Source: Amycolatopsis thermalba (lineage in GTDB: Bacteria > Actinomycetota > Actinomycetes > Mycobacteriales > Pseudonocardiaceae). From it: DNA of 40,634 nt. The translations under genes were made by a program, and so were the position numbers. Shown here one piece after another: positions 7,923 to 17,028 of the stretch. Within the stretch, counting starts at the first letter, position 1. Every line of letters starts with the position of its first letter. The stretch covers positions 1 to 40,634 of the forward strand of contig NZ_PQHW01000062.1 of the NCBI RefSeq assembly GCF_003385215.1, given 5' to 3'. Under the pieces are notes generated by a model. That model worked only from the letters and a program-made list of their open reading frames with translations. It ran no database searches and was not told the DNA's origin.

Positions 7923-7959
7923 CTGAGATGGACCTGAGATGCTGAGAGACCGCTGAGAG
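7923..7959. promoter_or_regulatory. Four CTGAGA direct repeats, candidate response-regulator operator
   Basis: CTGAGAT occurs at 7923-7929 and 7934-7940, and CTGAGAG at 7942-7948 and 7953-7959. The start-to-start spacings are 11, 8 and 11 bp. Pairs of direct repeats with an 11-bp period are the usual target of dimeric OmpR-family regulators. The array sits between the divergent LolA-like gene (start 7855) and the response regulator (start 8000), so it could control both. The assignment of the regulator is inferred from position. Confidence 0.65.
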
Positions 7960-7999
7960 CGCGCGCCCGAGCTGGAAAAACCGGGCATGCTTGTCAATC

Positions 8000-8704
8000 G
8001 TGAACCCTCGGATTCTCGTGGTGGACGACGAGCCCGGCGTGCGCAAGGCGCTGCACCGCGGACTGCGGGCGGAGGGCATGGACGTGGTCACCGCCCCCGA
8101 CGGCCCGAGCGGCCTGCGCCTGGCGCAGACCGGGTCGTTCGACGTGCTGCTGCTGGACATCATGCTGCCCGGCCTGTCCGGGTACCGGGTGCTGCAGGCG
8201 CTGCGCGCGCAGGGCATCACCACGCCGGTGCTGATGGTCTCGGCCAAGGACGGTGAGGTCGACCAGGCCGACGGGCTCGACCTGGGCGCCGACGGCTACC
8301 TGGTCAAGCCGTTCTCGTTCGTCGTGCTGGTCGCGCAGATCCGCGCCGTGCTGCGGCGCGCCGCCACCGAGGGGACGCGCGGGCCGCTGCGCATCGGGGG
8401 TCTCGTCGTCGACCGCGCCACCCGCGAGGTGCGCTGGCACGACGAGCCGGTGGCGTTGAGCCCGCGCGAGTTCAGCCTGCTCGAGGTGCTGGTCGGGCGC
8501 GCCGGAACGGTCGTCACCAAGGACGAGCTGCTGCGCGCGGTGTGGGGTGACGAGCAGGCGGCGACCCGCAACGTCGTCGAGGTCTACGTCGGGTACGTGC
8601 GCCGCAAACTCGACGCGGTCGGCGCGGGCGCGCTGGTGCGGACCGTGCGCGGGCACGGCTACCTGGCCTCCGACGCGGCGCTGGACGAGGTCCTGCCCGG
8701 GTGA
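8000..8704 (+). CDS. OmpR-family two-component response regulator
   Basis: A 234-residue regulator with an N-terminal receiver domain (acidic pair Asp9-Asp10, phospho-acceptor Asp53 in LLLDIMLPG, Ser81, Lys103 in LVKPF) and a C-terminal winged-helix DNA-binding domain ([15 protein letters not shown] recognition-helix region, then RTVRGHGY). The GTG at 8000 ([10 protein letters not shown]) is the best start; a TTG at 7991 adds three residues. No Shine-Dalgarno sequence is seen, so leaderless translation is possible. The kinase gene overlaps its stop by 4 bases. It probably autoregulates and controls the divergent LolA-like/ABC operon through the CTGAGA repeats. Confidence 0.92.
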   Translation: MNPRILVVDDEPGVRKALHRGLRAEGMDVVTAPDGPSGLRLAQTGSFDVLLLDIMLPGLSGYRVLQALRAQGITTPVLMVSAKDGEVDQADGLDLGADGYLVKPFSFVVLVAQIRAVLRRAATEGTRGPLRIGGLVVDRATREVRWHDEPVALSPREFSLLEVLVGRAGTVVTKDELLRAVWGDEQAATRNVVEVYVGYVRRKLDAVGAGALVRTVRGHGYLASDAALDEVLPG

Positions 8705-10032
8705 GCTTCCTCCGCCGGTGGTGGGAACGCCGGTCCATGCAGTTCCGGATCACGGCGCCGGCCGCCGCGGTCACGCTGGCGTTCCTGCTCGGACTCGCCG
8801 TCGTCGCCGGGCGCGGGCTCGGGCCGCTGCGGGACTCCTCCGTGGACACCGAACTGGCCGAGGCGCTCGGCCCGGCGGTCGCGACCGTGTCCGCGGGAGG
8901 GCTGCCCGGGCCGCCGGACGGCGTGGTCCTGCGCGTGCTCGACACCGCGGGCGCCCCGGTCGACGGCGGTCCGGCGCCCCCGCTCGGGCCGGGTGACGTG
9001 CGTGCGCTCAAGGCCGGGCAGCCGGTGACCGTGGACCGGATGCGGTGGCTGGGCGCGGTGGCGACCGCGCCGGACGGGCAGCTGCGGCTGGTCGCCGCCG
9101 GCACCGGGCTGGTGGGCCAGCGGGCGGCCGTGCAGAAGGCGGCGACCTGGCTGCTGTGGGCCGCGGGGCTCGGCGCGGCGCTCGCCGCGGTCGCGACCTG
9201 GCTGGTGGTGCGGTTCGCGCTGCGGCGGGTGAGCCGGCTGCGCCGGACGGTCCGCGTGCTGCGGCCGGGGGAGCGGGTGCCGTTGCCCGAGGCCGACGAC
9301 GAGCTGCGTGCGCTGGCGGCGGACTTCAACGCGCTGCTGGCGCGGCAGGAGGAGGCGGCCCAGCGGCTGCGGCGGTTCACCGGGGACGCCGCGCACGAGC
9401 TGCGCTCACCGGTCGCGTCGATCCGCGTGCAGGCCGAGGTGGCCGTCGCCAACCCCGATCCGGAGCTGGCGCAGGAGACGCTGGCCGACATCCTCGCCGA
9501 GGCCGAGCGGTTGTCCGCGCTGCTGGACGGGCTGCTGACGCTGGCCCGGTCCGACGCCGGGGAGCTGCCGCCCGCCGAGGCGGTCGAACTGCTCACCGAA
9601 GCGCGCGCGGCCGCGGACCGCCTGCCGCCCGGATCGCCCGCGGTGCGCGTGACGGGCGTGGTCGGGCAGGCGTGGGCGCACGCGGCGCACTCCGAGGTCG
9701 AGCTGGTGCTGAACAACCTGCTGCGCAACGCCTGCCGGTACGCCTCGTCGCAGATCGTCGTGTCGGTGCTGCCCGGGCACTCCACCGTGCGGGTGGTGGT
9801 GGACGACGACGGGCCGGGCATCCCGCCCGAGCACCGCGACCGGGTGTTCGACCGGTTCTACCGCGTCGGCGACGACCGGGCGCGCACCTCCGGCGGCACC
9901 GGGCTCGGGTTGGCGATGGTCGCCGAAACCGTGCGGCGGCGCGGCGGGCGGGTGTCGGTGGGCGAGTCCCCCGAGGGCGGTGCCCGCTTCCAGATCGTGT
10001 GGCGGTCGGCCGGTAACGTCTCCACCTCGTGA
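8701..10032 (+). CDS. Sensor histidine kinase, partner of the upstream regulator
   Basis: The 443-residue kinase has a helix at about 17-36, an extracytoplasmic sensor loop of about 110 residues, a second helix at 148-170, and a HAMP-like linker. It then has a dimerisation domain with the phospho-accepting His232 ([15 protein letters not shown]) and an ATPase domain with N-box [12 protein letters not shown]1 DDDGPGIP, F-box and G2 GGTGLGLAM. The GTG start overlaps the regulator's stop in a GTGA, so the two are coupled. The sensor loop has no recognisable domain; given the divergent operon, a cell-envelope signal is plausible. Confidence 0.92.
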   Translation: MSFLRRWWERRSMQFRITAPAAAVTLAFLLGLAVVAGRGLGPLRDSSVDTELAEALGPAVATVSAGGLPGPPDGVVLRVLDTAGAPVDGGPAPPLGPGDVRALKAGQPVTVDRMRWLGAVATAPDGQLRLVAAGTGLVGQRAAVQKAATWLLWAAGLGAALAAVATWLVVRFALRRVSRLRRTVRVLRPGERVPLPEADDELRALAADFNALLARQEEAAQRLRRFTGDAAHELRSPVASIRVQAEVAVANPDPELAQETLADILAEAERLSALLDGLLTLARSDAGELPPAEAVELLTEARAAADRLPPGSPAVRVTGVVGQAWAHAAHSEVELVLNNLLRNACRYASSQIVVSVLPGHSTVRVVVDDDGPGIPPEHRDRVFDRFYRVGDDRARTSGGTGLGLAMVAETVRRRGGRVSVGESPEGGARFQIVWRSAGNVSTS

Positions 10033-10415
10033 AGGTGATCGTGGGAGCGGCCATCGTGCGGGGCCGGTCCCTGCTCGCCCAGCAGCGCGCGTATCCGCGT
10101 GAGGTGGCGGGCCTGTGGGAGCTGCCCGGCGGCCGGGTCGAGCCGGGTGAGTCCGAAGTGGACGCCCTGCGGCGGGAGTGTCGCGAGGAGCTCGGGGTGG
10201 AGGTCGCGGTCGGCGCCCGGGTCGGCCCGGACGTGCCGTTGCGGGCCGGGCTGGTGCTGCGCGTGTTCACCGCCTCGCTGACCGACGAGCGCGCCCGGCC
10301 GGAGGCGCTGGACCACAAGGCGCTGCGCTGGCTCGACGAGGCGGGCCTGGACAGCGTCCAGTGGCTGCCCGCGGACCTGGAACTGCTCCCCGACCTGCGG
10401 CTGCTGCTGCGCTGA
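10029..10415 (+). CDS. NUDIX hydrolase (MutT/CTP-pyrophosphohydrolase-like)
   Basis: The 128-residue protein contains a complete NUDIX box ([20 protein letters not shown] followed by ELGV) at about residues 36-59, with the catalytic REVxEExGx glutamates intact. The length and the start [20 protein letters not shown] are typical of the MutT-like group that cleans up oxidised or non-canonical nucleoside triphosphates. The GTG start overlaps the kinase stop by 4 bases, so it is the third gene of the two-component operon. No functional link with the kinase is evident. Exact substrate unknown. Confidence 0.9.
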   Translation: MKVIVGAAIVRGRSLLAQQRAYPREVAGLWELPGGRVEPGESEVDALRRECREELGVEVAVGARVGPDVPLRAGLVLRVFTASLTDERARPEALDHKALRWLDEAGLDSVQWLPADLELLPDLRLLLR

Positions 10416-10478
10416 GTCAGCGTCCAGGATGCCCGGCGTGGCGTCGTGGGTGAGGGTCCAGCGCAGCGCAGGTAGGCG

Positions 10479-10508
10479 AGGGGACCCGCCAGCACGTCCC
10501 GGTCCCCT
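10479..10508. terminator. Hairpin between nudix gene and trpS, possible bidirectional terminator
   Basis: AGGGGACC (10479-10486) and GGTCCCCT (10501-10508) form an 8-bp perfect stem with a 14-nt loop, between two convergent genes. There is no U-tract. The rest of the 205-base gap 10416-10620 shows no gene I can support. Confidence 0.35.
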
Positions 10509-10620
10509 TGACCGGTCCTCTGCGGGCGGTCACGACGGCGCGTGATGGGAGGCGTGGCCGCCACCCCTGGCACGGGCGCTCCTCGCGGGCACGGAAAGTT
10601 GCCGGATCAGCAATCCCGGG

Positions 10621-11586
10621 TCACATGCCCGCGCCGACGAGCCGCATCGCCGAGGTCAGGCGGTGCTCGCCGCGTTCGGCGGCCCGGTGCGCGCCTTCCT
10701 TGCGGATCCGGGCCAGCTCCGCCGGGTCCGCCAGCAGCTCCAGCGTCCGCTCCCGGATCGGGCGCAGCGTCTCGATCACCGCCTCCGCCACGGCCTCCTT
10801 CAGCTCGCCGTACGACGCGAACTCCGCCGCCACGTCCTCCGGCGGCGCGCCCCGGCAGCCGGCCAGGATCTCCAGCAGGTTGGCGACCCCGGGGCGCTCC
10901 TCCGGCGCGTACGCGACCCCGCTGAACCCGTCCGTCACCGCGCGGCGCACCTTGCGGCGGATCAGGTCGGGCTCGTCCAGCACGAACACCACCCCGGCCT
11001 CCTCCCGCGCCGACTTCGACATCTTCCGCGCCGGGTCGGACAGGTCCCGCACCCGCGCGCCCGTCGGCGGCAGCACCGACCGCGGCACCGTGAACACCTC
11101 GCCGTAGGTGCTGTTGAACCGCCGGGCCAGCGCGCGGGCCAGCTCCACGTGCTGGTTCTGGTCCTCGCCCACCGGGACCTCCGCCGCGCCCTGCAGCAGG
11201 ATGTCGGCGGCCATCAGCACCGGGTAGGTCAGCAGGCTCAGCCGCACGCCCGGCTGGCCGCTGCCCTTCTCCTTGAACTGGATCATCCGCGCGGCCTCGC
11301 CGTAGCTGCAGGTGCACTCCAGGATCCAGGTGAGCGCGCCCAGCTCGCGGGACAGGTCCGACTGCACGAACACGCGCTCGGCGGGGATCCCGGCCGCCAC
11401 CAGGACGGCCAGCATCTCGCTGGTCCGCCCGCGCAGCTTCGCCGGGTTGTGGGTGGTCGTCATGGCGTGCAGGTCGGACACGAAGTACAGGTCGTCCGGG
11501 CCGCCGTCGGTCACCCAGCGCTGGATCGCGCCCAGGTGGTTGCCGAGGTGGGTGTGGCCGGACGGGGTGATCCCGGAAATTCGCAT
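10621..11586 (-). CDS. trpS: Tryptophanyl-tRNA synthetase
   Basis: The class I synthetase that charges tRNA-Trp. The HIGH motif appears as TPSGHTHLGNH near the N-terminus and the KMSKS loop as RKMSKSARE at about two-thirds of the length. The 321-residue length is typical. ATG 11586 (MRISGITPSG) is chosen because it begins just before the Rossmann fold and has GAGG 9 nt upstream; an in-frame start at 11622 adds 12 unconserved residues. Upstream on the same strand are a Trp-codon leader peptide and a strong hairpin, so expression is probably controlled by attenuation. Confidence 0.93.
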   Translation of the reverse strand: MRISGITPSGHTHLGNHLGAIQRWVTDGGPDDLYFVSDLHAMTTTHNPAKLRGRTSEMLAVLVAAGIPAERVFVQSDLSRELGALTWILECTCSYGEAARMIQFKEKGSGQPGVRLSLLTYPVLMAADILLQGAAEVPVGEDQNQHVELARALARRFNSTYGEVFTVPRSVLPPTGARVRDLSDPARKMSKSAREEAGVVFVLDEPDLIRRKVRRAVTDGFSGVAYAPEERPGVANLLEILAGCRGAPPEDVAAEFASYGELKEAVAEAVIETLRPIRERTLELLADPAELARIRKEGAHRAAERGEHRLTSAMRLVGAGM

Positions 11587-11633
11587 CGGTGGTGTCCTCG
11601 GGTCGGTGGCCACCCCCGCCACGGCCCCCGGGA

Positions 11634-11668
11634 ACGACGAAGGCCGCCTGCGCGGGCGGCCTCGTCGT
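11634..11668 (-). promoter_or_regulatory. Attenuator hairpin upstream of trpS
   Basis: On the minus strand ACGACGAGGCCGCC (11668-11655) pairs with GGCGGCCTTCGTCGT (11648-11634): 14 bp with one bulged A and a 6-nt loop. It lies between the Trp leader peptide stop and the trpS start. The first arm can instead pair with GGCGGTC (11703-11697) inside the leader coding region, seven pairs with one G-U, giving mutually exclusive structures as in classical attenuation. There is no long U-tract, which is common in high-GC actinomycetes. Confidence 0.6.
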
Positions 11669-11679
11669 GGGTGCTGGTG

Positions 11680-11739
11680 TCAGCGCACGTCGGTGGGACC
11701 GCCTGCCGGCGGCCACCAGAAGTTCGCGATCGTGCGCAC
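11680..11739 (-). CDS. Leader peptide with two tandem Trp codons (trpS attenuator)
   Basis: A 19-codon frame starts with GTG at 11739 and reads VRTIANFWWPPAGGPTDVR before TGA. The two adjacent Trp codons (TGG TGG, 11718-11713) are rare in any random short frame. They sit upstream of trpS and just before alternative RNA hairpins. A -10-like TACGCT lies 6 nt before the GTG, which suggests a leaderless transcript beginning at the start codon. Expected behaviour: ribosome stalling at Trp codons when charged tRNA-Trp is scarce favours the antiterminator pairing and raises trpS expression. Inferred from layout. Confidence 0.7.
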   Translation of the reverse strand: MRTIANFWWPPAGGPTDVR

Positions 11740-11886
11740 ACCAGCAGCGTAGCAGCGGCCGAAAGTAATATCCACATTGCCTTCCGGAAAGCAATTCTTT
11801 GGAATGTCGAACCGGTGTCGCGCAGATTACTGGCAAATGGCTGAGAATCATTTCCCGGGGGCCGTTCCCGGGGCTACCGTGAAGGT

Positions 11887-12186
11887 ATGTACATCGTGCT
11901 GATCGACTACACGGCCCCGGTGGAGGAAGTCGACTACTACCTGGCTGACCACGCGAAATGGCTGGACCGGCACTTCCGGTCAGGCGAGTTCCTGACCGCC
12001 GGGCGGCGCACGCCGCATTCCGGCTGCGTCATCATCACGCGGCCGATGCCCCGCGTGAAACTGGAGGCGATCCTCGCCTCGGATCCGTTCCACCTGCGCC
12101 GGCTGGCGCGGCACGAAATCGTCGAATTCGGCGCCACCCGCACCGCGCCGGAACTCCGCCTGGTGAACGAAGCGCTGGCCGTCTAG
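11887..12186 (+). CDS. YciI-family protein
   Basis: The 99-residue protein matches the YciI fold over its length: MYIVLIDYTAPVEEVDYYLADHAKWLDRHF, with the conserved His after Asp (DHAKWL), then GEFLTAGRRTP and the C-terminal DPFHLRRLARHEIVEFGATR. YciI proteins are small dimeric ferredoxin-like proteins of largely unknown function, some acting as dehydrochlorinases or putative enzymes. GAAGG precedes the ATG. Its TAG stop lies inside the CTAG target of the IS481 relic that follows. The 147-base gap before it holds the trpS promoter region and a relatively AT-rich stretch. Confidence 0.88.
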   Translation: MYIVLIDYTAPVEEVDYYLADHAKWLDRHFRSGEFLTAGRRTPHSGCVIITRPMPRVKLEAILASDPFHLRRLARHEIVEFGATRTAPELRLVNEALAV

Positions 12187-12187
12187 G
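12182..12187. repeat. Left target-site duplication of IS481 relic (TCTAGG)
   Basis: TCTAGG here and CCTAGG at 12643-12648 flank the element. They fit the 6-bp NCTAGN duplication described for IS481, with one mismatch. Confidence 0.65.
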
Positions 12188-12642
12188 TGTACTCGGCCAG
12201 GACGGGTGCTGGACCCGTTGACGTTCGACGACGTCCATTCCCTGGCCGATGACCACTCCCGGCTGGCCTGCTCCGCGATCCTGCCCGACGACAAAGGCGC
12301 GACGTGCCCTGCCTTCCTTCGCCCGTCGCGGCATCCCCGGATCGAGCGGTTGATGACCGGCAACGCCTGGGCCTACCGCTGGTCCCTACGCCAGACTGCG
12401 CCGAGCACGGCATCCGCCAGAGGTTCGTCAAACCCCACTGCCCCTGGCAAAACGGCAAAGTCGAGCGCTACCACCGCACCCTGCACACCGAGTGGGCCTA
12501 CCGGCAGGGTCTTCACCAGCAACACCCAACGAGCAACCGCACTTGCACCCTGGCTCAAGCACTACAACACCCAACACCGCCGCGGCGCACTCGGCAGCCA
12601 CCCATCACCAGCCGACTGCCACCAACCTGATGGCCAAGTACA
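12188..12642. mobile_element. Internally deleted IS481-family insertion sequence
   Basis: The element is bounded by terminal inverted repeats TGTACTCGGCCA (12188-12199) and TGGCCAAGTACA (12631-12642), 11 of 12 positions matching, starting with TGT as usual for IS481-family elements. It is about 455 bp, roughly half the usual length of around 1 kb. The 5' half of the transposase gene is missing and the remainder is frameshifted, so the copy is immobile unless supplied in trans. It is flanked by NCTAGN-type duplications. Confidence 0.85.
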
Positions 12643-12647
12643 CCTAG
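12230..12647 (+). pseudogene. IS481-family transposase remnant
   Basis: Pieces of the DDE integrase core are readable in three frames. One frame has DDHSRLACSAILPDDKGATC and later RIERLMTGNAWAYR. A second has RQRFVKPHCPWQNGKVERYH and LHTEWAYRQ. The first frame resumes with ALAPWLKHYNTQHRRGAL, and the third gives the C-terminus TNLMAKYT with its stop in the right CTAG. At least three frameshifts are needed. The second catalytic Asp is also lost, since the usual TDNA reads TGNA. The N-terminal helix-turn-helix half is absent. A dead transposase. Confidence 0.88.
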
Positions 12648-12648
12648 G
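12643..12648. repeat. Right target-site duplication of IS481 relic (CCTAGG)
   Basis: Partner of the TCTAGG copy at 12182-12187; the central CTAG is shared exactly. It also holds the minus-strand stop codon of the Cys-rich gene. Confidence 0.65.
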
Positions 12649-12799
12649 CCGCCTTCTTCAGGTCCGCCTTCGCCCGCTGGAGTGCGAGGACCGGGCACTT
12701 CTTGCAGCGCGGCTTCGACCGGCAGCACTTCTTCTTGACCTTGCCGGCCTTCATGAGCTTGCGGACCACCTTGCGCGGGTCCGCGTCCTTCTTGCCCAA
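12644..12799 (-). CDS. 51-residue basic Cys-rich protein
   Basis: A short gene starting with TTG at 12799; GGAG lies 7 nt upstream. The product is very lysine-rich with a dense cysteine cluster, KKKCCRSKPRCKKCP, flanked by amphipathic basic helices (MGKKDADPRKVVRKLMKAG and QRAKADLKKAA). Four Cys in 11 residues suggest metal binding. I believe similar short CCxxxPxCxxCP proteins occur widely in actinobacteria, but I assign no function. An iron-box-like palindrome lies 28-47 bases upstream. Its TAG stop falls in the right-hand CTAG of the IS relic. Confidence 0.72.
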   Translation of the reverse strand: MGKKDADPRKVVRKLMKAGKVKKKCCRSKPRCKKCPVLALQRAKADLKKAA

Positions 12800-12826
12800 A
12801 CCACCACTCCACAGCTCCGAGGTGCC

Positions 12827-12846
12827 CTTAGGTTAGGTGACCTAAG
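12827..12846. promoter_or_regulatory. Iron-box-like palindrome (possible DtxR/IdeR operator)
   Basis: CTTAGGT and ACCTAAG form a 7-bp inverted repeat with a 6-nt centre. The site TTAGGTTAGGTGACCTAA differs from the 19-bp DtxR/IdeR consensus mainly by one missing base in the right half. On the minus strand it overlaps a -10-like TAACCT and lies upstream of the Cys-rich gene. It is also 113 bases before typA. Regulator identity is inferred from motif similarity. Confidence 0.45.
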
Positions 12847-12958
12847 TGATCATCCACCGTGGCCCTGGTCACAATGTGGTACCGGGTATCCTGAACGGGA
12901 TCGCGTATGCCAAAGCGGGCCCGCGATTCATCCCTTCGAAATGTTCAGGAGCCCTCGC

Positions 12959-14854
<1,896 letters not shown>

Positions 14855-14862
14855 GGTCTGAG

Positions 14863-14902
14863 CGGGGGACGTCCATCGCGGTGGACGTCCCCCGTTTCGT
14901 TG
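14863..14902 (+). terminator. Terminator of typA
   Basis: A 13-bp perfect stem, CGGGGGACGTCCA at 14863-14875 with its complement at 14882-14894, has a 6-nt loop and is followed by TTTCGTTG. It starts 9 bases after the typA stop. Confidence 0.85.
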
Positions 14903-15046
14903 TCCGGGGGAACCACGACACGCTCAGCAACGTCCACCTTTCGGCGGTACCTGATCCGGTGACAGCGAGTCCCGGCCGGTCTGGCAATCTCGGTACCGCG
15001 GCTACAGGCCTTGTGACACCATCATGGGCTCATCAGGGGAGGCAGC

Positions 15047-16777
15047 GTGCGGGGAAGCGGTAAAGCGGCGGCACTGGTCACGGTGTTGCTGACCGCGGTG
15101 GCCGCCGCCTGCACCAGCACCCCGCCGCCGCCGGTGGTGACCTCGCCGGTGGCCCACTCGTCGACCCCCGCGGTGCCGACGGCGTCGCAGATCGTGATCG
15201 GCGTCGACGACATCGCGGGCGGGTACAACCCGCACAACCTGGCCGACCAGTCCACCATCACCACGGCGCTGTCGCAGATGCTGCTGCCGTCGGTGTTCCG
15301 GCCCGACGCCCACGGCGAGTACCAGCTCGACACCACGCTGATGCGCTCGGCCGAGGTCACCTCGACCGACCCGTTCACGGTCACCTACCTGATCCGGCAG
15401 GACGCCTCGTGGTCCGACGGCGCGCCGATCGCGGTGGAGGACTTCGTCTACCTCGCCGAGGCGATGCGCGACCAGCCCGGTGTCGTGCAGCCCGCCGGGT
15501 ACCGGCTGATCAGCGGCATCCAGCCCAGCGAGGGCGGCAAGGGCGTCCAGGTGACGTTCGCCGAGCCGTACCCGGGCTGGCAGACGCTGTTTTCGAACCT
15601 GCTGCCGCAGCACCTGCTCAAGGACGCCCCGGGCGGCTGGCAGGGTGCGCTGCAGGACAGTTTCCCGGCCTACGGCGGCCCGTTCTCGATCAAGACGCGG
15701 GACAACGCGCGCGGTGAGATCATCCTGGAGCGCAACGAGCGCTACTGGGACAAGCCGGCCGCGGTGGACCAGATCGTGCTGCGCCGGTCGGACGCCACCG
15801 GCCTGGCCGGGGCACTGCGCAGCGGCAACGACCAGTTCGTGATGTCCCGCACCGACAGCGCCGGGCTGAACCAGTTCCAGGCGCTCGGCCCGGCGGTCCA
15901 GCTGACCACGGTGGCCGGGCCGCGGGTGGCCGAGGTGCTGCTGCGCCCGGCGAACGGCCCGCTCGTCGACGACCAGGTCCGCGAGGCCGTGTCGGCGTTC
16001 ATCGACCGGAACGCGCTGATCGACGAGGGCACCGGAGGCGGCCCGTCGGCCGGGCTGCGGGCCGAGGCGCAGGTGCGGTGGCCGTCGCAGGCCGGGTACG
16101 CGCCCACGATCCCCGCCGGGTACGGAGTGCCGGACCCGGCGAAGGCGGAGTCGCTGCTGACCGCGGCGGGCTACGTGAAGGAAGCCGGGATCTGGCGCAA
16201 GGACGGCAAGGCGCTCACGCTGGTCGTCGCGTCGCCGGGGCAGCAGGAGCCCTACGCGAGCATGGCCAAGGAGCTGAGCAACCAGCTGATCGCGGCCGGC
16301 ATCCAGGTGAACACGCTGAACGCCCAGCCGCGGGACCTGTTCGCCAACCTGCTGGCGTTGCCGGTCAGCCAGGGCTCGACCGCCCCGGCGGGCAACTCGG
16401 GTGCCGTCGGGGTCGACATAGCGGTGGTGCCACTCCCGGTGGGCGGCGACGCGGCGACGGTGCTCGCCTCGACGTTCGGATGCCGCCCCGGGCAGTCCAC
16501 ACCGTCGGCGAACGTCGCGGTGATCCCGGCCAACCCGGCCGCCGTCTGCGACGAGACACTGCAGACGACGATCGAAGAGGCGCTCACGGGAAAGAAGCCC
16601 CTGGCCGACGCGCTGGCCGAGCTGGAGCCGAAGCTGTGGGCCCAGCACACGGTGATGCCGCTGTTCCAGCTGGCCGACACGCTGGCGACGGGACAGGGGA
16701 TCTCCGGGATGACGGTGGGACCCCCACTGCTGGGCCCCTTCGGCGAAGCGGTGAACTGGACCCGCAGCCCCCGCTGA
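15047..16777 (+). CDS. lpqW: LpqW-like solute-binding lipoprotein (family 5)
   Basis: The 576-residue protein has a lipoprotein signal with lipobox VAAAC (Cys22), a Pro/Thr-rich linker, and a family 5 (oligopeptide) solute-binding fold including the region WSDGAPIAVEDFVYLAEA and ERNERYWDKPA. It lies between typA and mshB, where mycobacteria carry lpqW. LpqW has this fold but is known for steering phosphatidylinositol mannoside and lipomannan synthesis rather than peptide import. The gene stands alone, with no permease on its strand. GTG 15047 has AGGGGAGG upstream. LpqW function here is inferred from synteny; peptide binding remains possible. Confidence 0.75.
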   Translation: MRGSGKAAALVTVLLTAVAAACTSTPPPPVVTSPVAHSSTPAVPTASQIVIGVDDIAGGYNPHNLADQSTITTALSQMLLPSVFRPDAHGEYQLDTTLMRSAEVTSTDPFTVTYLIRQDASWSDGAPIAVEDFVYLAEAMRDQPGVVQPAGYRLISGIQPSEGGKGVQVTFAEPYPGWQTLFSNLLPQHLLKDAPGGWQGALQDSFPAYGGPFSIKTRDNARGEIILERNERYWDKPAAVDQIVLRRSDATGLAGALRSGNDQFVMSRTDSAGLNQFQALGPAVQLTTVAGPRVAEVLLRPANGPLVDDQVREAVSAFIDRNALIDEGTGGGPSAGLRAEAQVRWPSQAGYAPTIPAGYGVPDPAKAESLLTAAGYVKEAGIWRKDGKALTLVVASPGQQEPYASMAKELSNQLIAAGIQVNTLNAQPRDLFANLLALPVSQGSTAPAGNSGAVGVDIAVVPLPVGGDAATVLASTFGCRPGQSTPSANVAVIPANPAAVCDETLQTTIEEALTGKKPLADALAELEPKLWAQHTVMPLFQLADTLATGQGISGMTVGPPLLGPFGEAVNWTRSPR

Positions 16778-16868
16778 GCGGCGCGCGGCTGGATCAACCG
16801 GCGGCCGGCAACGAAAGCCAGCCACCCCCACGAGCTACCCCTCTCCCGCAACCCGATCCCCAGCCAAA

Positions 16869-16932
16869 TCGGTTGCCGAGCAGCGGGGTCAAGGCACGCT
16901 TTCCCGCCTTGACGCCGCTTCTCGGCAACCGA
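16869..16932. repeat. Long imperfect inverted repeat between lpqW and dppF
   Basis: Two 27-base arms (16869-16895 and 16906-16932), matching at 25 of 27 positions, flank a 10-base centre ACGCTTTCCC. The arms begin TCGGTTGCCGAG and carry a TCAAGGC block next to the loop. It sits between convergent genes, so it may stop transcription from both sides; the size and symmetry also fit a dispersed palindromic repeat. The surrounding gap 16778-17028 has no gene I can support. Confidence 0.75.
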
Positions 16933-17028
16933 ACACTGAAAGATCGGGTTCGGAGGGGCAGATCCGGGCGTAGCGAAGCGAAGCCGGCGCAGTAGATACC
17001 CGCGTAGCGGCTCCGCAAGCCACGAGAA

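Noticed and set aside
10416-10620. Possible gene fragment on the minus strand (reads like [20 protein letters not shown])
   Set aside because: Very short, no start or domain, and not supported on either side; could be chance in high-GC DNA.
12206-12958. Long open frame continuous with typA, which would give an 882-residue TypA with an extra N-terminus
   Set aside because: The upstream part is IS481 transposase remnant and intergenic DNA that happens to lack stops. TypA conservation and a good Shine-Dalgarno site begin at 12959.
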